Shown in pieces: positions 16,714 through 25,494 of a stretch of DNA of 64,000 bases (position 1 is the stretch's first letter; each line of letters opens with the position of its first letter). A program made the translations under genes and the position numbers. Origin of the DNA: an uncultured Negativicutes bacterium (lineage in GTDB: Bacteria; Bacillota; Negativicutes; Veillonellales; Megasphaeraceae); assembly GCA_900752195.1 (NCBI GenBank), contig CAADUJ010000003.1, forward strand, positions 107,772-171,771, in the 5' to 3' direction. Below the pieces are notes generated by a model that was given only the letters and a program-made list of their open reading frames with translations, had not been told where the DNA came from and made no database searches.

Positions 16714-16741
16714 ATTATACTGTACTGTGCTGCTTTGTCAA
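16714..16741 (-). promoter_or_regulatory. Promoter of the thiS-G-H operon
   Basis: Minus-strand TTGACA (16741-16736), 16-base spacer, TATAAT (16719-16714): a consensus sigma-70 promoter, located between bioB and thiS. Confidence 0.85.
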
Positions 16742-16778
16742 GCACGGACGGCCCGGGATAGCTTGAGGCCCTTCTCCT

Positions 16779-17771
16779 CTATACTACAGGCGTTGTAGCA
16801 GGCCTGTTGAGGTCTTTTAGCATCTGCTGGTCGACGTGGACTTCGTTGCCACCGGTCGTCAGATACCCGCCTATCATGAGGCCGTTCAAGCCTCCCGTCA
16901 GAGCTAGGGCCTGGAGGGAACGCAAGTTGACTTCCCTGCCGCCGGCTGTACGGATGAGGGCTTTTGGCAAGATAAAGCGGAATACGGCGAAGGTACGGAG
17001 AATTTCCCACGGCGACAAGGCTGTGTTGTGGGCAAACGGCGTCCCTTTGATGGGATTTAAGATGTTTAGTGGAATAGAGTCGACACCGAGGTCTTTCAAG
17101 GTAAACGCCATTTCGACACGTTGCTGTGGCGTTTCACCGAGGCCGAAGATGCCTCCGGAACAGACGCGCAATCCCGCTTTTTGAGCCGTTTTGATCACAT
17201 TCATTTTATCTTTAAATGTGTGGGTTGTGCAAATGTGGGGGAAATACGATGGTGCTGTTTCAATGTTGGCATGGTAGCGGGAAATGCCAATGCTTTTTAA
17301 AGCGCGCGCTTGTTCATCGTTTATGAGGCCTAAGGAACAGCACGTTTCGATGTGGACTTCTTCTTTAATGCGAGTCAACGTTCTTATAATGCTGTCAAAT
17401 TCCGGACCTGGTACAACGGAACGTCCACTGGTGACGATGGAAAAACGGGCAGCGCCGGCAGCTTTGGCTTTTTTGGCAGCGGCGACGATTTCTTCTTCGT
17501 CTAAGAGGCCGTATTCGTCGACACCTGTATCGTAGTGGGCCGATTGGGCACAGAAGCGGCAGTTTTCAGGACACTTGCCGCTTCTGCCGTTGATGATTGC
17601 GCAGCAGTCGACTGTATCGTCGTTGAAGTGCTGACGGATTTTATCAGCCAATGCCAGCAGCAGAGGCGTATCGTCATCGTCTGCGGTAATGAGGCGGACG
17701 GCGTCGTCGTGGGTAATTGCCTTGCCGTCCATGACAGATTGGGCAAGGTGTGTCATTTCTTCTATTGTCAT
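16779..17771 (-). CDS. bioB: Biotin synthase BioB (radical SAM)
   Basis: Inserts sulfur into dethiobiotin. The 330 residues carry the SAM cluster motif C-x3-C-x2-C at Cys67, Cys71, Cys74 (CPENCRFCAQS), the CSLG segment near 145 and the conserved GGREVNLRS stretch, with the arginine that serves as a ligand of the 2Fe-2S cluster. The ATG at 17771 is preceded by AAAGGAG; the longer frame to 17849 has no ribosome site. No other bio genes are near, so either dethiobiotin is taken up or the rest of the pathway is elsewhere. Divergent from a MocR regulator. Confidence 0.96.
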   Translation of the reverse strand: MTIEEMTHLAQSVMDGKAITHDDAVRLITADDDDTPLLLALADKIRQHFNDDTVDCCAIINGRSGKCPENCRFCAQSAHYDTGVDEYGLLDEEEIVAAAKKAKAAGAARFSIVTSGRSVVPGPEFDSIIRTLTRIKEEVHIETCCSLGLINDEQARALKSIGISRYHANIETAPSYFPHICTTHTFKDKMNVIKTAQKAGLRVCSGGIFGLGETPQQRVEMAFTLKDLGVDSIPLNILNPIKGTPFAHNTALSPWEILRTFAVFRFILPKALIRTAGGREVNLRSLQALALTGGLNGLMIGGYLTTGGNEVHVDQQMLKDLNRPATTPVV

Positions 17772-17837
17772 AGGGATGCTCCTTTCCATACAGTGGAACC
17801 TTTGGCCAGTTGGCGATGAAAAAGGCCTTACGAGTGC

Positions 17838-17866
17838 AGTATACGCCATTGGTATATGTAAGTCAA
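17838..17866 (-). promoter_or_regulatory. Promoter of bioB
   Basis: Minus-strand TTGACT (17866-17861), 17-base spacer, TATACT (17843-17838). A related string, CAGTAT(A)CGCC, occurs over this -10 (17837-17847) and again at 17947-17956 closer to the MocR gene; the pair may be a regulator site. Confidence 0.7.
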
Positions 17867-18022
17867 CTTAAAAATAACACATAACAAGTTTACAAATAGG
17901 GAAAAATACATAAAATTGCCGTGAAAAACAAGGTCTTTCCCCTTTTCAGTATCGCCGTTTTTCGTTAAAATAAAGAATAGACGTTTTTACAGGTTACGAC
18001 TCTCATTTATAGGATACGTGCT

Positions 18023-19417
18023 ATGTTACAAATTGATCGATTGTCAGATACTCCCTTTTACATACAAATATACATGTATTTTCGCAAGGAAATCGAAGCC
18101 CATCGCATGCCGGCGGGCATGAAGCTGTCGTCAGTACGCGAACTGGCACAGACCATCGAAGTCAGCAAGATGACCGTGGAAAAGGCATATTATCAGCTGG
18201 CCAGTGAAGGATATATCATTCGGCACAACCGCTCGCGCTATGCCGTGGCTCATCTCGATGCCATAAAGCGGGATGCAGAGCCCGTAGATAACCAGAATGT
18301 GACGCCAGTGCCCATACGATACCGCTACGATTTTGGTAGTGGTGACATGGACCTGAATTACTTTCCCATGACGGAATGGCGCAAGTCAATGAACCGCGTC
18401 TTGAGCCACCCCGATGCTCTTCTGGCCAATATGGATGAACAAGGCGCACCGGCACTGCGTCAGGCTTTGAGCCAATATGTCCTGGATATGCGTGGCGTCA
18501 AGGCACGGCCGGAGAACATCGTCATCAGCTCGGGGACGGTGCCGTTATTGGCGCTGCTGGCAAGCTTGCTCCAACACGATTACAATCGCATTGCCGTCGA
18601 AGAGCCGGGCTTTAAGTTGGGGCGGGAGCTCTTGCGGACCATGGGGTATACGATTACGCCAGTGGCCCTTGAAAAGGGTGAGTTTTCCTTAGAGGCCCTG
18701 GAAAAAAGTCAGGCCCGCGTTGTCTATGTCAGCCCGTCGCACCAATTCCCGACAGGGACAATCATGCCTGTTGGCACGCGGTACCGACTCCTCCGCTGGG
18801 CCCTTGCATCGGATGGCCTTATCATCGAAGACGATTATGACAGCGAGCTCCGTTATCAAGGACGGCCTGTGCCGGCATTGCAGAGCCTCGATACAGAGGA
18901 CCGCGTCGTCTACATGGGGTCTTTATCGAAGATACTGCCGCCATTTATTCGCCTGAGTTTCATGGTATTGCCACCCCATCTTTTAGAACGCTACAACCGG
19001 TCGCGTTCTTTATTCCGTCTGGGGGCGTCCATTCCTGAACAATGTGCGTTGGCTGATTTTATCCATAACGGCGGCATGGCCCGACAAATCAGGCGGCTTC
19101 GGAAACACTATATCGAAAAGGGAGCCTTTTTGGAAGGGTGCCTTAGAGAGGCCTTCGGCGATACGATTCGCATCAGTCCCGTCGAATCGGGCGTGTATTG
19201 CCATGTCACACTGCAGTCATCTTTGACGGCAAATGAGTTGATCCGGCGGGCCGCAGCCAGAGGTTGCCGTGTCTTATGGTTTTCTTCTTTTTATGAACAT
19301 CCCAATCCCGCTCGGGATACAGAATTTCTCCTGAGCTTTTCTAAAATACCGGCCCATGAGCTGAAAGAGGCTGTCCATGCCTTGCAGCAAGCCTGGTCGG
19401 AGAAAGAAGGCGTCTAA
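18023..19417 (+). CDS. MocR/GabR-type regulator (GntR helix-turn-helix fused to aminotransferase-like domain)
   Basis: A 464-residue transcription factor: GntR winged helix (residues 1-75, SSVRELAQTIEVSKMTVEKAY) joined to a type I aminotransferase fold. The PLP lysine is Lys303 in MGSLSKILPP and the IIEDDYDSELRY loop (268-279) binds the cofactor pyridine. Such proteins sense PLP or amino compounds rather than catalyse. The ATG at 18023 is taken since it gives the normal N-terminus; its ribosome site is weak. Divergent from bioB and overlapping the yhaO-like gene by one base (TAATG). Its target may be bioB or the genes behind it (inference). Confidence 0.93.
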   Translation: MLQIDRLSDTPFYIQIYMYFRKEIEAHRMPAGMKLSSVRELAQTIEVSKMTVEKAYYQLASEGYIIRHNRSRYAVAHLDAIKRDAEPVDNQNVTPVPIRYRYDFGSGDMDLNYFPMTEWRKSMNRVLSHPDALLANMDEQGAPALRQALSQYVLDMRGVKARPENIVISSGTVPLLALLASLLQHDYNRIAVEEPGFKLGRELLRTMGYTITPVALEKGEFSLEALEKSQARVVYVSPSHQFPTGTIMPVGTRYRLLRWALASDGLIIEDDYDSELRYQGRPVPALQSLDTEDRVVYMGSLSKILPPFIRLSFMVLPPHLLERYNRSRSLFRLGASIPEQCALADFIHNGGMARQIRRLRKHYIEKGAFLEGCLREAFGDTIRISPVESGVYCHVTLQSSLTANELIRRAAARGCRVLWFSSFYEHPNPARDTEFLLSFSKIPAHELKEAVHALQQAWSEKEGV

Positions 19418-20682
19418 TGGCTAAAGGATTTCGTTTTATTCATTGTGGGGACCTTCATTTAGGCAGCCCTTTCCAGCACATTACGGCGACCGATGACCGG
19501 TGGCAGCGCATTGCCGGCAAGGCGCCTATGCGGGCGTTTCAGAAAATCGTCCAGCTTGCTATTGAAAAATCTGTCGACGCCGTCCTCATCACAGGCGACG
19601 TCTATACGAGTGCGAACCATAATCTGACGGCCCAGCTTGATTATGTCCGCCTCCTCCACAAATTAGGGCAGCACCAGATTCCCGTCTTTGCCGTCTTAGG
19701 CAATCACGATCCGGCCGAATCGTGGAAGGCCCGCATCGCCTTTCCGCCGAACGTCCACGTGTTCAGCACGGAAAAGGTGGAACGCATGCCCCTCCTCGTC
19801 GATGGCGAAGAAGTGGCGGCTATTTATGGACAAAGTTATGCCAGAAGCGAACAGCGGGAAAACGTGGCGTGGAATTTTCATAAAAGTCCTGTCGATCCTT
19901 TTGCCATCGGCATGCTCCATACGCAGGCAGGTCAGACCCAATCGACGTATGCGCCGTGTACTTTGACGGATTTGCAGGAAAGCGGCATGGATTACTGGGC
20001 CTTAGGCCACGTCCACAAGCACCGCATCCTGAGCGAAAATCCGTATATCGTCTATTCTGGAAATCCCCAGGGACTGGATTGTATGGAAACGGGCGAACGA
20101 GGTTGTTATCTCGTCGAAGTAGGTTCCTATGGCACGGTGACGATGCAGTTCATCGATACGAGCATCGTGCGCTGGGAAACGGTGGATATCGCCATGGATG
20201 ATATCCAGTCTGTAACGGAACTGCGCGATGCCGTGCGGCTTGAAAAAGAAAAAGTTCGCCGCGAAACGGGAAAGCCGACGTTCCTTACGGTCCGCTTTGT
20301 CGGCAGCGGTTCCATGTATCAGGTCCTTAACAATCCGGAAGCGACACAGTATTGGATAGACAGCTGGAATGAAGAGGAAGAAGGAAAATACGCCTTCGTC
20401 ATGGTTCAAGGCCTGCGCAACTTGGCGCGGCCCAAAATCGACTCTGGAGAACGGAGCAAGTTGCCCGACACGGTCGGCGATTATCTGAGCGTAGCAGAAA
20501 AATTGGAGGCCTTGCCAGAAGAAGAACGCATGAAAGTGCTGCGGGACATTGTCATGAGCCGACCTGAATTCGAACGGCTCGGCGCCTATGGCCGCTCCAT
20601 CAGCGACGAACGCCTGCGCGAAGCCTTTGCCAAGGGTAAATGGCTGGGTATGCAGAAACTCTTAGACGATAAAAGAGGGTAA
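19417..20682 (+). CDS. SbcD/YhaO-like DNA repair exonuclease (metallophosphoesterase)
   Basis: A 421-residue calcineurin-like phosphoesterase of the Mre11/SbcD/YhaO group, expected to act with the next gene product as a DNA end-processing complex. Metal ligands are seen in CGDLHLGSP (Asp12, His14), GDVYT near 61, GNHDP near 96 and GHVHKHR near 199. Its ATG overlaps the stop of the MocR gene by one base and its own stop is four bases from the yhaN-like start, so the three are one transcript. Confidence 0.9.
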   Translation: MAKGFRFIHCGDLHLGSPFQHITATDDRWQRIAGKAPMRAFQKIVQLAIEKSVDAVLITGDVYTSANHNLTAQLDYVRLLHKLGQHQIPVFAVLGNHDPAESWKARIAFPPNVHVFSTEKVERMPLLVDGEEVAAIYGQSYARSEQRENVAWNFHKSPVDPFAIGMLHTQAGQTQSTYAPCTLTDLQESGMDYWALGHVHKHRILSENPYIVYSGNPQGLDCMETGERGCYLVEVGSYGTVTMQFIDTSIVRWETVDIAMDDIQSVTELRDAVRLEKEKVRRETGKPTFLTVRFVGSGSMYQVLNNPEATQYWIDSWNEEEEGKYAFVMVQGLRNLARPKIDSGERSKLPDTVGDYLSVAEKLEALPEEERMKVLRDIVMSRPEFERLGAYGRSISDERLREAFAKGKWLGMQKLLDDKRG

Positions 20683-20686
20683 GATC

Positions 20687-23674
20687 ATGAAAATCATTCA
20701 AATGAATTTAGACGATTTCGGCATTTACCATGACATCTCGTGGAACCCGCCTGATAAGGGGCTCATCGTCATGCACGGGCACAACGAAAGCGGCAAGACG
20801 ACACTCATGAAGTATGTTCGGGCCATGTTCTTCGGGTATCCCCGCGGCGAATGGCGCGGCCATTTTGGCCACATGGATATTCGCCGGGAAACAGGAAAAG
20901 AATATCGCATTTTCCGGAATGAAAAGGAATCGTATATAGAAGACGGCGACACCATTATCCATGATGAACCGTCTGCGCTTTGGTGGCATGGTCTGGAACG
21001 GAGCACGTACGACAAGATTTTTGCCATGGGATTGGAAGATCTGCAAGGTTTTAAAATCTTGTCCAATGAAGCCGTACGCAGCCATTTCTTCAGCGTAGAA
21101 GGCGGCGTTGCCATGGGGCTGGCCCGGCAAGATATCCATCAGGCTATGAGTGACCTTCTCGTCGCATCGCCGCAGGGAAAAAAGCCCATTAACGCCTTGT
21201 TGCAGGAACAGAAGGATTTTGATGGAAAAATCGCACACATGGCCTATGATGAAGATGAATTTGCGGCCCTGCAGGAAAAGGAACGCCAGACCCACGATAT
21301 AGAACGGCGTCTGCGCATCACCATTGCAGAAACAAAGCAGCAAATCGAAAAGGTATCCATGCCTCTTGCAGCGTGGGATATTTATCAGCGCGGTCAAGAT
21401 GCTATGAAGCATATGCAATTCCTTGCCGATGTCGCCCAGTTTCCAGCCGATGGCGTCCAGCGGTGGACGGAAATCGAAACGAAACTAAAGACCCTCGACG
21501 AGACCATTGCGGAACTAGAGGAAGAAAGCCGCAAGGGACCGGCCTTCAAACCGGAATGGAAGCGCTGGGTCATCTGCGGCCCCCAGCTGGAAGACCTCTA
21601 TGGGAAGGTGGCAGAATGGAAGCAGAGTCTCCTTACCCTTTCGGACCATGCAGACAAAGAAATCGATTGGCAATATGATGCCAATGCGTATAAACTCAAA
21701 CTCCAGCAGTGGACTGGTGGCGACATACCAGAACGCGTCGACTGGCCAAAAGCCGTTACGTTGGCGCGGTCGTTGGAACGGTATTCGCAGGAAGAAGAAA
21801 AATGGCAGGCTGCTCGCCCTAAAAACGTCAGTCCCATCGTAGAACAGGAACAACCGGAACTTCCGGCTCATACGAAGGAAGAATGGCAGGAATTGGGTAA
21901 ATCAGTCGTAGCCATTCAGGAAAAACTGCTGGAACGGGAAAAAATCCAGGGCCAGCTTTCGCTTCTAGAACAGGAACCGGAAAAGAAGGGTCACACGTAT
22001 ATGGCCCTGGCTTTCCTCTTCTTCGCAGGAGCATTGGCCGCACTGGGTGCTATCTTTTACTACGACGTCGATACTATGATCGGCGGTATAGTAGCGGCTG
22101 CAGGCGCTATCTTAGGCATGGCCTTTTTCATCAAACGGAACAGCGTCATCCAGTACAGGCCGCGTCAGATCGAGGAACTTTCTGCAGCCCGTATGGCTGT
22201 AGAGAATCGGTTAAAGGACATGGCGGCACAAGCCCATCTTTCCCTGACCCTCGACGACGATACGGCTACGTGGAACAAGGCTCTCGACAAGGTGCGAAAG
22301 CAGTACATGGACTGGAAGACGACGGAATCGAAGGAAGCCTGGAATAAGGAACAGAAAATCATGTATGATGCCATTTATGAAAAATGGCAGAGCGAAGGTA
22401 AAGATTGGTCCAAAAAGGTTGAAAATTGCCGTAAGGCCTGGGAAGGATGGCAGAATGAATCAGGTTTTACCAATCTTTCGACAGAACAGGTTCAGGAGGC
22501 AAAAGATGCTTGGGATGCTTATGAAGCCGTAGTCCGGTCCCATTCGGAATGGAGCCGTACGAAAGAAAGTCTCATGGTTACTATCAAACGGTATGGCGAT
22601 ACGGCAGAACAGCTTTTCCGTGAAGTCGGCGTATCAGAAGACGTAAGCCCTGAAGGCGTCGAACGAATCTATCAAGAATGGCAGCACATCCGGGTCCAGT
22701 CTGAAGTAGCCCGCGAACAAGACCGCCAACGCGATGTAGGACATATCAAATTATTGGCAACGAAGAAAGAACGCGAAGGGTGTTTGAAACAGCAACAGGA
22801 CCTTTTGAAGGAATGTGGCGCTTCGACGGCTGGTGAATTTCGCAGCAAAGTCCTCCAATTCCGGCAGTTTCACCAATACAAGGAAGTATACGAACAATCG
22901 GAATCCCATATCCGCCTCATTGCAAAGAATCCGAAGAATCTTTCTACACTGCGCCATGAACTGAAGGTCCATGATAAGAAGACGTGGCTTGATGAAAAGG
23001 CGTATTACGAAAAGAAAATCGATGAAACAGAAAAGAAGCTTGCTCAGGTCGCTCAGGAACGGGGCACCTATGTGGAACGGCTGAGCCAGATGGCTAAGTC
23101 CGAAGAATATAACAACCTTCTTCAGGCCCAGCAGAATCGGCGCACTGTCCTCGATGAAGGCGTCGACCAATGGCTGGCGTATGTCTATGCCCAGTATATC
23201 ATCGGCGAAGCCCAGACCTATTACGAACGGGTACGGCAACCGCTGGTCATCCGCAAGGCCGGCGAATATCTCCACCTCATGACGCAGGGGCGCTATACGT
23301 TACAGGCAAGCTTTGACGGCAAGGAACTGTATACCGTCGATGGTACGGGCCGGCGTATCCCTGAAAAGCAGTGGAGCAGCGGCACGGGGGATCAGGTATA
23401 TCTGGCCATCCGCATGAGCCTTGCCATGGCCTTTTCCAAGCAGATTGAACCGATGCCTCTCATCTTAGATGATATCCTCGTCCGTTTCGATGAAAAACGG
23501 CAGCACGAAGCCATCCGTTTCCTCGCCGATCTGGGAAGGACGGAACAGGTCTTCCTCTTTACGTGCTCTCAGGAAACGGCACGCATTGCCAAAGACGTGC
23601 AGGATATGCTTAAAGGAGAAACGGACACGATTCATCTCTTTGAAATAGAGCAGGGCCATATCAAGGAAGCTTAA
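20687..23674 (+). CDS. SbcC/YhaN-like SMC-type ATPase
   Basis: A 995-residue partner of the upstream nuclease. Walker A is GHNESGKTT at about residues 31-39; the C-terminal part has the signature SSGTGDQVYLAIRMSLA and Walker B PLILDDILVRFDEKR. The middle is a long charged coiled coil. Near residues 440-485 it has two hydrophobic segments (LAFLFFAGALAALGAIFYY and GGIVAAAGAILGMAFF), a feature of YhaN-type proteins that suggests membrane attachment, unlike true SbcC. Expected to bind DNA ends and gate the nuclease. Confidence 0.9.
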   Translation: MKIIQMNLDDFGIYHDISWNPPDKGLIVMHGHNESGKTTLMKYVRAMFFGYPRGEWRGHFGHMDIRRETGKEYRIFRNEKESYIEDGDTIIHDEPSALWWHGLERSTYDKIFAMGLEDLQGFKILSNEAVRSHFFSVEGGVAMGLARQDIHQAMSDLLVASPQGKKPINALLQEQKDFDGKIAHMAYDEDEFAALQEKERQTHDIERRLRITIAETKQQIEKVSMPLAAWDIYQRGQDAMKHMQFLADVAQFPADGVQRWTEIETKLKTLDETIAELEEESRKGPAFKPEWKRWVICGPQLEDLYGKVAEWKQSLLTLSDHADKEIDWQYDANAYKLKLQQWTGGDIPERVDWPKAVTLARSLERYSQEEEKWQAARPKNVSPIVEQEQPELPAHTKEEWQELGKSVVAIQEKLLEREKIQGQLSLLEQEPEKKGHTYMALAFLFFAGALAALGAIFYYDVDTMIGGIVAAAGAILGMAFFIKRNSVIQYRPRQIEELSAARMAVENRLKDMAAQAHLSLTLDDDTATWNKALDKVRKQYMDWKTTESKEAWNKEQKIMYDAIYEKWQSEGKDWSKKVENCRKAWEGWQNESGFTNLSTEQVQEAKDAWDAYEAVVRSHSEWSRTKESLMVTIKRYGDTAEQLFREVGVSEDVSPEGVERIYQEWQHIRVQSEVAREQDRQRDVGHIKLLATKKEREGCLKQQQDLLKECGASTAGEFRSKVLQFRQFHQYKEVYEQSESHIRLIAKNPKNLSTLRHELKVHDKKTWLDEKAYYEKKIDETEKKLAQVAQERGTYVERLSQMAKSEEYNNLLQAQQNRRTVLDEGVDQWLAYVYAQYIIGEAQTYYERVRQPLVIRKAGEYLHLMTQGRYTLQASFDGKELYTVDGTGRRIPEKQWSSGTGDQVYLAIRMSLAMAFSKQIEPMPLILDDILVRFDEKRQHEAIRFLADLGRTEQVFLFTCSQETARIAKDVQDMLKGETDTIHLFEIEQGHIKEA

Positions 23675-23817
23675 ACATTTCTAATTTCACATCATGAAAA
23701 AGTAAATATTATTTTTATTATGCACAAAAAATGGCTATATTTGTTAGTTTATTGATTTAGCTGGCGTATTTTCTTAAAAATTAAATAGATTGATGTATAA
23801 AGATTAAAATATATATA

Positions 23818-23846
23818 TTGACATACCTTTGAAATAACCGTATAAT
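23818..23846 (+). promoter_or_regulatory. Consensus promoter before the TRAP operon
   Basis: TTGACA (23818-23823), exactly 17 bases, TATAAT (23841-23846): a perfect sigma-70 match in the very AT-rich 23675-23870 stretch. The transcript would run through the hairpin at 23880-23935 before reaching the first gene. Confidence 0.88.
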
Positions 23847-23879
23847 TTTCATAAAGGGAAAACTGAATATGTAAGAGGC

Positions 23880-23935
23880 AAGGGAGCCTGCAAATGTAAT
23901 TACATAGAGTATAGAGCATTTGTAGACTCCTTTTT
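23880..23935 (+). terminator. Terminator-like hairpin in the TRAP operon leader
   Basis: GGAGCCTGCAAATG (23883-23896) pairs with CATTTGTAGACTCC (23917-23930) using two wobbles, and is followed by TTTTT. It lies downstream of the promoter at 23818 and upstream of the first gene, so it may be an attenuator rather than a normal end. Confidence 0.7.
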
Positions 23936-23971
23936 GGCTTTTACAGGACTTTTTTGGGGAGGGATGTAATC

Positions 23972-24937
23972 GTGAACATCACATCTATGAAGAAAATGCT
24001 GGCCCTTGGTCTGACAGCCGTTCTCTGTGCCGTTGTCCTTACAGGATGCGGCGGCTCTCAGAAAAGTGGCTCGACGTTCTTGAACATCGGTACAGGCGGC
24101 ACGGCCGGGACGTATTATCCCATTGGCGGCGCCATGGCGGAAATCTTGAACAAGAATATCGATGGCATGAACGCAACGGCTCAGAGCACTGGCGCATCTG
24201 TTGCCAATATCAACATGCTGAAAGATGGCTCTATCGATATGGCTATCATCCAGAATGATATTACGTATTATGCCGTGAATGGTACGGAAATGTTCAAGGA
24301 TAATAAGGTCGATACCCTTCGCGGTATTGCGACGCTCTATCCGGAAACATGTCAGGTCGTTACCCTTGCATCGACAGGAATCAAATCCATTGCGGACCTC
24401 AAAGGAAAACGCGTAGCTGTCGGCGCTGCTGGTAGCGGTGCTGAAGCGAATGCCCGCCAAATCCTGGCAGCGTATGGCATTACCTATGATGATATCGACG
24501 TCCAGTACTTGTCGTTTGGTGAAAGCTCCAGCGCTCTGCGCGATGGCAACGTGGATGCGGCCTTCTTGACAGCAGGCTTCCCGACGGCTGCTGTACAAGA
24601 TATTTCGTCGCAGAACAAGATCCGCGTACTGCCTATTGAAGGTACACAAGCCGATGCGCTCATGGCAAAGTATCCTTTCTATACGAAGACCGTCATTCCG
24701 GCTGGAACGTATACCGGGTTTGACGAAGATGTACCGACCGTTTCTGTCATGGCTATGCTCGTCGCATCGGATAAAATCGATGATGACCTGGGATACTCCA
24801 TTGCCAAGGCCCTCTTTACGAATCTGGATCGCTTGAAAGAGGCTCATTCCGTAGGCAAGCTGATTACCAAGGAAGGCGCTATGAAGGGAATGCCGATTCC
24901 TATGAATAAAGGCGCTGAAAAATTCTTTCACGAATAA
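23972..24937 (+). CDS. TAXI-family TRAP transporter solute-binding lipoprotein
   Basis: Extracytoplasmic binding protein of a TRAP transporter, TAXI type, about 321 residues. It has a lipoprotein signal (LTGCGG, Cys near residue 27) and the TAXI features GTGGTAGTYYPIGG near 42-55 and AVGAAGSGAEANAR near 143-156. A GTG at 23972 with GGGAGGGA upstream is chosen; the ATG at 23987 is an alternative. Its stop overlaps the DUF1850 start by one base. The ligand (often glutamate or another carboxylate for TAXI proteins) cannot be read here. Confidence 0.92.
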   Translation: MNITSMKKMLALGLTAVLCAVVLTGCGGSQKSGSTFLNIGTGGTAGTYYPIGGAMAEILNKNIDGMNATAQSTGASVANINMLKDGSIDMAIIQNDITYYAVNGTEMFKDNKVDTLRGIATLYPETCQVVTLASTGIKSIADLKGKRVAVGAAGSGAEANARQILAAYGITYDDIDVQYLSFGESSSALRDGNVDAAFLTAGFPTAAVQDISSQNKIRVLPIEGTQADALMAKYPFYTKTVIPAGTYTGFDEDVPTVSVMAMLVASDKIDDDLGYSIAKALFTNLDRLKEAHSVGKLITKEGAMKGMPIPMNKGAEKFFHE

Positions 24938-25473
24938 TGAATAGGAAGGACACTCGCGGCGGACGCACTACACGTCCGCCCCTTCTATCTATGAAACAAC
25001 ACATCATCCAGATGGGGTGGATTATTTTATTGCTCGCCGCCGTCATCCTGCCCATGGGACTTGTGCCCTGGGTGGTCGTGCGCAGTGGCTCAGGCTGGAT
25101 ATATGATCGGCCATCGGAGCCACATCTAACGGTGACGATACACTTCATCCACTCCGTGCAGAAAACACCCATTTGGGAATATCTCGTCGTCGATGATCGA
25201 CAGCAGGGGTTTACTTTGACGTCGACGAAGTATCAGTCCTTCGGCGTAGGCCTGCCCTTTCTCGAGGGCGATGGCGTATTCCGCAAAGAAGGAAACTTTT
25301 TTATCATGGATCATATGGATCGCCACTTCAAGACGTTGCCCTTGCGGACTGGCGTAGGGACGAAACTGAGTGTCACAATCGGGGAAAGAGACCTCGACGT
25401 GTATGAGTGGCTTCCTGTCGGAAGTGAAGTCGATATTACTGTAGGACCGCTCTATGCGGCACTACTGACATAG
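24937..25473 (+). CDS. DUF1850 membrane-anchored protein of the TRAP operon
   Basis: A 178-residue protein with one N-terminal hydrophobic segment (about residues 26-50) and a beta-rich outer part with the DUF1850 hallmark IHFIHSVQKTPIWEYL near 68-83. DUF1850 proteins commonly sit between the binding protein and the fused permease in TAXI operons; their role is unknown. No clear ribosome site precedes the ATG at 24937, so translation is probably coupled to the upstream gene; the ATG of MKQHIIQM at residue 19 is another possible start. Confidence 0.82.
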   Translation: MNRKDTRGGRTTRPPLLSMKQHIIQMGWIILLLAAVILPMGLVPWVVVRSGSGWIYDRPSEPHLTVTIHFIHSVQKTPIWEYLVVDDRQQGFTLTSTKYQSFGVGLPFLEGDGVFRKEGNFFIMDHMDRHFKTLPLRTGVGTKLSVTIGERDLDVYEWLPVGSEVDITVGPLYAALLT

Positions 25474-25494
25474 ATACTATTGGGGGAATAACAG

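Noticed and set aside
16583..16741. TPP riboswitch upstream of thiS
   Set aside because: The conserved CUGAGA and ACCUGAU-type elements are absent and the leader is too short.
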